The notes below the pieces were generated by a model. That model was not told the origin of the DNA. It was given only the letters and a program-made list of their open reading frames with translations, and made no database searches. From the NCBI GenBank assembly GCA_025024175.1, contig QCXZ01000138.1, positions 43,433,092 through 43,497,091 on the forward strand: DNA of 64,000 bases, given 5' to 3'. Below are positions 59,896 to 64,000 of the stretch, in pieces; position 1 is the first letter of the stretch, and every line of letters starts with the position of its first letter. Source of the stretch: Rhyzopertha dominica (taxonomy: Eukaryota; Arthropoda; Insecta; Coleoptera; Bostrichidae). The position numbers and the translations under genes were made by a program.

Positions 59896-60363
59896 TTACA
59901 GGTTTTTTGATAAGAACATTAAACATAAATGACCACAGTTAAAAGAATTATAATTTTGGTACTTGTCATAGTTATAATATACTTTTACGCAACCGTTTGA
60001 ATTAAAATATTTAGAAACCTCTACGGGTGGTTTTAGGTTTCCAAAACTATCGAAATATGTGATGTTGTCTCCTTTTTTAAAGTAACTAACCCAGTGACTG
60101 CCGGGTTCGTTGTGTTTTTGTAGGTTTATTATACCACTTTCCTTATTTCTAATTTTTTGGGGTAATGCATCTCTCATAAATATTCCTCTAAAAAAAGGTA
60201 TTTGTAACAATTTAACAAATTTTAGCAAGTCATAGTTTGTTAGCGGTCGATTAGGTAGCCTTCTGATTACTTTCAACGCGAAAATCTTTTTCTTCCTGGG
60301 CTTTTGGGAAAAAACAGTCCTAAACCTGTTCTGTGTGGACGCAGAAAAGCCCCTTCCCACCAA
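59896..60363 (-). CDS. Adenain-type maturation cysteine protease
   Basis: The open frame is 155 codons. The core begins at about residue 34 with RRLPNRPLTNYDLLKFVKLL, then FRGIFMRDALPQ, the catalytic His in PGSHWVSY, an Asp in ITYFDSFGNLKPP, and YQNYNSFNCGHLCLMFL with the catalytic Cys and its preceding Gln. This His-Asp-Gln-Cys layout matches the adenovirus protease (C5, Ulp1-like fold), which cleaves capsid precursor proteins during maturation. The first ATG in frame is too far in (within FRGIFMRD), and the frame overlaps the pX-like gene. The upstream ~30 residues read as shifted pX sequence. The protease may once have been translated as part of a pX-protease fusion. All catalytic residues remain. 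Confidence 0.85.
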   Translation of the reverse strand: MVGRGFSASTQNRFRTVFSQKPRKKKIFALKVIRRLPNRPLTNYDLLKFVKLLQIPFFRGIFMRDALPQKIRNKESGIINLQKHNEPGSHWVSYFKKGDNITYFDSFGNLKPPVEVSKYFNSNGCVKVYYNYDKYQNYNSFNCGHLCLMFLSKNL

Positions 60364-60721
60364 TCAATTTTGTTTCAATAACTTGGTTGTGTCTTTTCGA
60401 CTCCTGGAGCTGCTTTTTAGCTTCAGCAGCAGAATTTACTGCTTTAGCAACTTGTGAGGCTCCGCTTGCAATCGCACCTAGGGCGCTCAAACCTGCGAAT
60501 AGGGGGATGAGAGGAAGGAATCCACCCGTTTTAGGAATTTTTATAACACGAGGTGTTGCTCTTATTTTAGGTTTAAGAGTCTTTGCAGCTTTTAAAGCAA
60601 CAGATATAGCACCTTCTAACGTAGAGGGCTTGCTCTTCTTTAAACTTTCGTCTAATTTTAAACATTGCTTTGTTGAAGGAAATCTTGCGACCGTTTTATT
60701 TTTTATTTGTTTACTTCTTTT
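60320..60721 (-). pseudogene. Adenovirus pX/core-like minor virion protein, start lost
   Basis: The minus-strand frame is open from after a TAA at 60724-60722 to a TAG at 60322-60320 and has no ATG. It reads KQIKNKTVARFPSTKQCLKL, then an alanine/lysine-rich helix, then PRVIKIPKTGGFLPLIPLFA and GLSALGAIASGASQVAKAV, ending in a KQLQESKRHN helix. The KTGGFLPLIPLFAGLSALGA membrane-like block is the hallmark I know from the pX-like proteins of Polintons and adintoviruses. Adenovirus pX/pVI relatives are condensed with the genome and are cut by the viral protease. Near 60340 the GGKGLF repeat region shifts frame. The gene is not seen if only ATG-started frames are counted. Confidence 0.72.
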
Positions 60722-60817
60722 TTATTCTTTACTTTCCGATGTTTCTAGTCCATGATGTTTGCACCCCGAATACTCTATGAAAACTAATCGACTTAGAATG
60801 AGCTGTTTACTTATAGT

Positions 60818-61811
60818 TTACTCTTTTAACGTTTCATCCCAATCATTATCATCATCATCAAATTTACGTTTCTGTGTGCTAATTTTAAAATTTTTATTGG
60901 AGGTAACTTCATCACCATCGCTGTTCTGTCGTTTGAGACTAAAAGTTGCAGGGGAACTAACCATGTTCTCATTCTCATTATTTTGAGTGTATAAATTCAA
61001 ATTTGTTTTAGGATAATATTTTTTCCTGCGTTTTCGTGGTAAATCCATATCCCTCTCATCACCTTCATGTTTGATATTATACTTTTTCTTTTTACGATTA
61101 CCGGTTAAGTTATCATTGTCAGTATTAATATCATCTTCCCAATTCATTTTTTCTTCGCCTGCTTTATTTCTCTTGGCGGTGTTGTTTCGCCGCTTTTTAG
61201 GTTTTGTTGTTGTTTGTTTAACATTTTTTTGTTTAATTATATTAATACAATCATTTACTTCTTTGACAGTTTTTTCTGAAGAAATTTTTATTCTCTCCAG
61301 TAATTTGACACATGTATTAATGATTTCTAAGTAGTCTTTTGATAGACCCATACCTAATTTTACTTTCGCTTTCATCGCGTTACCCACAGCAAAAGCCATT
61401 AGTCTTTCTTGTAGGGAAGCGTCTTTGGAAATGGTTCTTTCCATTGCACGTTTAGCTAGTCTTTCATCAGCCACATGACGTAGCTTGGTATTTTTTTCTT
61501 GTGAATAACTTATATCATGTTCACGACATGCTTCATCCAACGGGTTAATACCAACATCCCCTCGAGCTAATCTTTTCTCAAGCTTTGTACCTGGGGTGTT
61601 ATATACATTAGTGTGATAAATGTGAAAGGTGTTGTTAAAACAGCTTACCTGGTCCACAGAAGTTGTAGCCAGGTAAATGCATTTCCCAAGGTAACTTATT
61701 AATTATGCTATTTAGTAAACCACTACCTGTGTGATAGTACAACATAACACCTGATGTTAAAGCAGTCAAGACCAAATAATATCTAATTATAAAGCTACCT
61801 TTCACAACCAT
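60818..61811 (-). CDS. Phospholipase A2-like protein (parvoviral VP1u type), two exons
   Basis: Exon 1 is 61811-61649. It starts MVVKGSFIIRYYLVLTALTS, a probable membrane segment, then GSGLLNSIINKLPWEMHLPG and CGPG. Exon 2 is 61590-60818 and continues GTKLEKRLARGDVGINPLDE and REHDISYS. CGPG is the calcium loop, and HDxxY holds the catalytic His-Asp and Tyr. The 58-nt intron between them is listed separately. The spliced product is 311 residues. From ~100 on it is a helical region, then low-complexity basic and acidic stretches with several nuclear-signal-like runs (KPKKRRNN, RKRRKKY). Without splicing the exon-2 frame would lack the calcium loop. Such domains let virions breach endosomal membranes. 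This is the only structural gene of the element with no break. Confidence 0.85.
61591..61648 (-). other. 58-nt intron in the phospholipase gene
   Basis: On the minus strand the intron begins GTAAGC and ends CCCCAG, with CTAAT, a good insect branch-point word, about 20 nt before the acceptor. Removing it joins GGACCAG to GTACAAAG, giving Gly-Pro-Gly-Thr in frame, which is the family's invariant loop. Retained, it would break the frame that leads from the exon-1 sequence. Confidence 0.82.
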
Positions 61812-61822
61812 TTTATAATCAT

Positions 61823-61922
61823 NNNNNNNNNNNNNNNNNNNNNNNNNNNNNNNNNNNNNNNNNNNNNNNNNNNNNNNNNNNNNNNNNNNNNNNNNNNNNN
61901 NNNNNNNNNNNNNNNNNNNNNN
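61823..61922. other. Assembly gap (100 N)
   Basis: A run of exactly 100 N is the conventional placeholder for a gap of unknown length. It falls between the divergent phospholipase and polymerase genes, where the polymerase 5' part, a terminal-protein region and perhaps integrase or ATPase genes of the element would be expected. Confidence 0.97.
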
Positions 61923-62900
61923 GCTTTTTGATAAAAAAAATTATATTATACATTACAAGAACTTGCAAAAACAGGCCATTGTTTTAGGTTTAAAATTAAT
62001 GAAAATTCATAAGGTGTTGAAATTTAAACCAGACTTGTTGGTTGAAGCCCTACATTGAATTGAATAAAATTTAAGGAAACAAAGTAAAAACGATTTTGAA
62101 AAAAATTTTTATAAACTAATGAATAACAGCGTATTTGGAAAAACCATGGAAAACGTAAGAAAGTATAAAGAAGTTAAATTAGTAAATAGATGGATGGGTC
62201 GTTTGGTGTAGTTATTACATATCACAACCTAACTTTCACAGTTGTAGCATTATTAAAGAAAATTTGGTAATTATAGAATTAAAACGTTTAAAGGTAAACT
62301 TTACAAAACCAATTTATACAGGGTTTGCAATTCTTGATCTATCGAAAATATTTCTGTATGATTTTCATTATCATTACATTAAAAAAACTTTTAAAAGTCA
62401 AGCTAAATTGTTGTATACAGACACCGACTCTTTAATATACCACTTTTTTGTTGATAATGTTTATGAGCATATTAAACAGGATATTGATAAATTTGATACC
62501 TCTGATTACCCTCCTAATAATGTTTATAACATCCCGTTGAAAAATAAAAAAAAAATTGGGTTTAATGAAAGATGAAAATAATGGAAAAATATGACTGAAT
62601 TATTGGCTTGAGATCTAAAATGTATACCTTTAAAACATTGAAAACAACAACAAGGAAACTGTTAAAAAGAAAGCAAAGGGTATAAAGGAAGCTGCATTAA
62701 AAACTATAACATTTGCCGATTATTATGATTGTTTGTTTAATAATAATACACACAACACGACGCAAAAATTGTTTCGTTCCCAGAAACATGAAGTATATAC
62801 AATAAATCAAACTAAAATAGCCTTAAGTCCGCATGATGATAAAAGGTTAATAAGTTATCTATATACGGATACATTGCCTTGGGGATATCACAAAAACTAA
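61923..62900 (+). pseudogene. Protein-primed family B DNA polymerase, C-terminal part
   Basis: The plus-strand remains run from the gap to a TAA at 62900. About 61925-62160 has [20 protein letters not shown], then [20 protein letters not shown], the fingers motif B (KxxxNSxYG-like). The frame breaks near 62055 and 62210. 62264-62575 is open with [20 protein letters not shown] and [11 protein letters not shown], motif C with its two catalytic Asp. After further shifts, 62680-62900 reads [32 protein letters not shown] and TLPWGYHKN, the characteristic C-terminus. This polymerase type starts DNA synthesis from a terminal protein and copies linear genomes with inverted ends. At least four breaks make the gene inactive. 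Confidence 0.93.
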
Positions 62901-62980
62901 AAAATTATCAAAATCTTCTGTAATTCTAATCAATGTACCATATTTTTGTTTTACTGTATGTGTATATATTGTATGCGTAA

Positions 62981-62986
62981 ATAAAG
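62981..62986 (+). terminator. Poly(A) signal AATAAA after the polymerase gene
   Basis: AATAAA about 80 nt past the polymerase stop, with a second AATAAA-like word at 62990. Confidence 0.6.
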
Positions 62987-63021
62987 CAATAAATAATATT
63001 ATTCTGTGTTTTTTTTTTAAT

Positions 63022-63633
63022 TAATAGGTGACATAGATGTACTTGTGCAGGTAAACACCTGTTTAAAGATGACGAACACATTAAAAAGAGGTTAATTAAT
63101 TACAGATACAGGTGAATTTACACCTCATATCTTCAGCGATGTCATTAGTAGTGTGTGCACACCTGTTTTTTTTTTAATTGTCTTCTGTTATCTTGAAAGA
63201 TGACAACCATTTTTTAACACATTCAAAGAGGTTATTTAATTACAGGTGTGCTTCTAGCACAGGTAAAAAACAGGTGTGTGTTTGTTGTCTGTTCTTAGAC
63301 CGCCTTCTGGTAGGAATGACGTCATTGTTAACACTTCTTCAGCACGTTTTTGACACATTCAAAGAGGTTATTTAATTACAGGTGTGCTTCTAGCACAGGT
63401 AAAAAACAGGTGTGTTTACACCTGATATCTGCAGTGACGTCATCATTAGTGTGTGTTTGTTGTCTGTTCTTAGACAGCCTTCTGGTAGGATGACGTCATT
63501 GTTAACACTTCTTCAGCACTTCTTAGGCGGGTTCTTTGCGACCTTCAGCCTACCCCCCTACTGTGTGGTAAGAACCGGATGGCGCGGTCCATCAGGTTGT
63601 TGGATTGTCATCATACCTAGTGGTATAACTACT
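63022..63633 (-). repeat. Right terminal inverted repeat
   Basis: Mirror of 54716-55240. The outer part (63633-63519) pairs almost base for base with the left end. Two 170-bp units follow inward; the second lacks about 35 bp around its central TGACGTCA. A decayed third unit reaches about 63022. TGACGTCA lies at 63491-63498, 63435-63442 and 63317-63324. Confidence 0.9.
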
Positions 63634-63639
63634 GGAGGC
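63634..63639. repeat. 6-bp target site duplication (right) of the Polinton element
   Basis: GGAGGC, the partner of 54710-54715. Confidence 0.92.
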
Positions 63640-63689
63640 TCATGGAGTTTTTGTCTTACTTAGCGATGACGAATATAGTTTTACCCCGA

Positions 63690-63975
63690 AGACCCAAGTT
63701 TGTTATCATACTTTTCTCAACCCAGAAGCAATGAATTGTACGTGTGATGCATTTTTGAAATCAGGAAAAAAATATCCTTTTCAATGATTTGAGTTTGGAC
63801 ACCCCTTCCCATTTAAAAATGCAACTTGCGCCCATATCTCGAGAACGAGAGCTGACACGGAGTCAAAAAAAATCCAGAAATACATTTTAATTACCCATAA
63901 GCCCATGCACAATTTCAGAAAAAATCGGTCGAACAGAAACTGGAATATCCTGCTGGTTTGTAGTGACTTGTATAA
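63690..63975 (-). repeat. Right terminal inverted repeat of the DUF4817-type transposon
   Basis: Reverse-complement partner of 51910-52170. It ends near the window edge, so the outer boundary may lie outside. Confidence 0.8.
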
Positions 63976-64000
63976 ATCTAATTGCAACAGTATACGTATT

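Larger units (their letters stand above)
54716..63633. mobile_element. Polinton/Maverick (adintovirus-like) endogenous dsDNA virus element
   Basis: 8918 bp in this assembly, including a 100-N gap of unknown true size. The termini are inverted repeats starting AGTAGTTATACCACTAGG, with 5'-AG...CT-3' ends and a 6-bp target duplication. Seven leftward genes (phospholipase A2-like, pX-like, adenain-like protease, conserved small protein, penton-like, major capsid, membrane protein) oppose one rightward gene, a protein-primed DNA polymerase B. This combination is that of Polintons and their viral relatives, the adintoviruses. Integrase and packaging ATPase are not seen and may lie in the gap. Frameshifts or stops break at least five genes, so this copy is an inactive fossil, though not an ancient one, because all motifs remain readable. 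Confidence 0.95.
51910..63975 (-). mobile_element. Old DUF4817-type DNA transposon, now split by two later insertions
   Basis: The left end (51910-52170) and the right end (63690-63975) are inverted copies of each other, sharing GTTCGACCGATTTTTT, TCAGCTCTCGTT and ATTGAAAAGGATATTTTT. Between them on the minus strand are the N-terminus (54656-54515) and C-terminus (52510-52321) of one transposase. Two insertions account for the rest: an A-rich retroelement-like segment (about 52515-54510) and the Polinton element (54716-63633). The outermost base pairs and any target duplication were not fixed. Confidence 0.7.

Noticed and set aside
60333..60986. Plus-strand ORFs of 140 and 75 codons inside the Polinton
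   Set aside because: They lie antisense to the pX-like gene and to the phospholipase tail, whose motifs are on the minus strand. They are shadows.
61071..61334. Plus-strand 87-codon hydrophobic ORF
   Set aside because: It is the complement of the lysine-rich phospholipase tail. Antisense Lys codons read as Phe/Leu and mimic a membrane protein.
62264..62575. A host B-family DNA polymerase gene
   Set aside because: The YTDTDSLIY motif, the NNSVFGKTM motif and the C-terminal HDDK...PWG wording are of the protein-primed Polinton/viral type, and it lies inside the inverted repeats.
1..64000. CRISPR array, bacterial operon or prophage
   Set aside because: No regularly spaced short repeats, no Shine-Dalgarno-led gene clusters and no bacterial gene families. 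All elements are of animal type.

Overview
This is a gene-poor, AT-rich stretch of animal nuclear DNA, most likely from an insect. The evidence is the mix of decayed transposable elements: jockey/CR1-like LINEs with (TTA)n tails, Penelope-like elements with GIY-YIG domains, piggyBac, Tc1/mariner-like, hAT and Ty3/gypsy fossils, and a Polinton-type element. The species cannot be named from the sequence. No host gene of known function was recognised. The only likely non-transposon reading frame runs off the left edge (1-370, minus).

Layout. 0-10 kb: the edge ORF, a decayed LINE (4.35-6.2 kb, minus), and a Penelope-like element (7.64-10.05 kb, minus) split by a DDE transposon (7.92-9.36 kb). 10-14 kb: a foldback MITE and a 5'-truncated LINE with an unbroken 827-codon frame (10.97-13.45 kb). 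14-25 kb: a second Penelope-like element (16.7-17.8 kb), a piggyBac fossil (20.85-21.85 kb) and a second DDE transposase fossil (22.7-24.0 kb). 25-34.6 kb: mostly featureless, apart from a 1.2-kb element packed with TTATAA-like motifs (26.26-27.46 kb). 34.66-38.47 kb: a Ty3/gypsy fossil whose 5' LTR is split by a Penelope-like fragment, plus a perfect 88-bp inverted repeat. 40.36-41.72 kb: a hAT-type non-autonomous element with an 8-bp target duplication. 42.8-45.05 kb: a mariner fossil and a second copy of the 7.9-kb DDE transposon. 48.8-50.9 kb: a third LINE.

The main find is at 54,716-63,633: an endogenous Polinton/Maverick (adintovirus-like) element. It has long terminal inverted repeats that begin AG and end CT, and it is flanked by a 6-bp duplication, GGAGGC. 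One gene block runs leftward: phospholipase A2-like protein, adenovirus pX-like protein, adenain-type protease, a conserved small protein, penton-like minor capsid, double-jelly-roll-type major capsid, and a signal-peptide/membrane protein. A protein-primed family B DNA polymerase runs rightward. Together these would cover genome replication, capsid building, capsid maturation by proteolysis, and membrane penetration. Most genes are broken by frameshifts. The phospholipase frame is intact if a 58-nt intron, which splits its calcium-loop codons, is removed. A 100-N assembly gap hides the 5' part of the polymerase and possibly integrase and ATPase genes. The element sits 54 bp upstream of the start codon of an older DUF4817-type DNA transposon, whose inverted ends survive at 51.9-52.2 kb and 63.7-64.0 kb.
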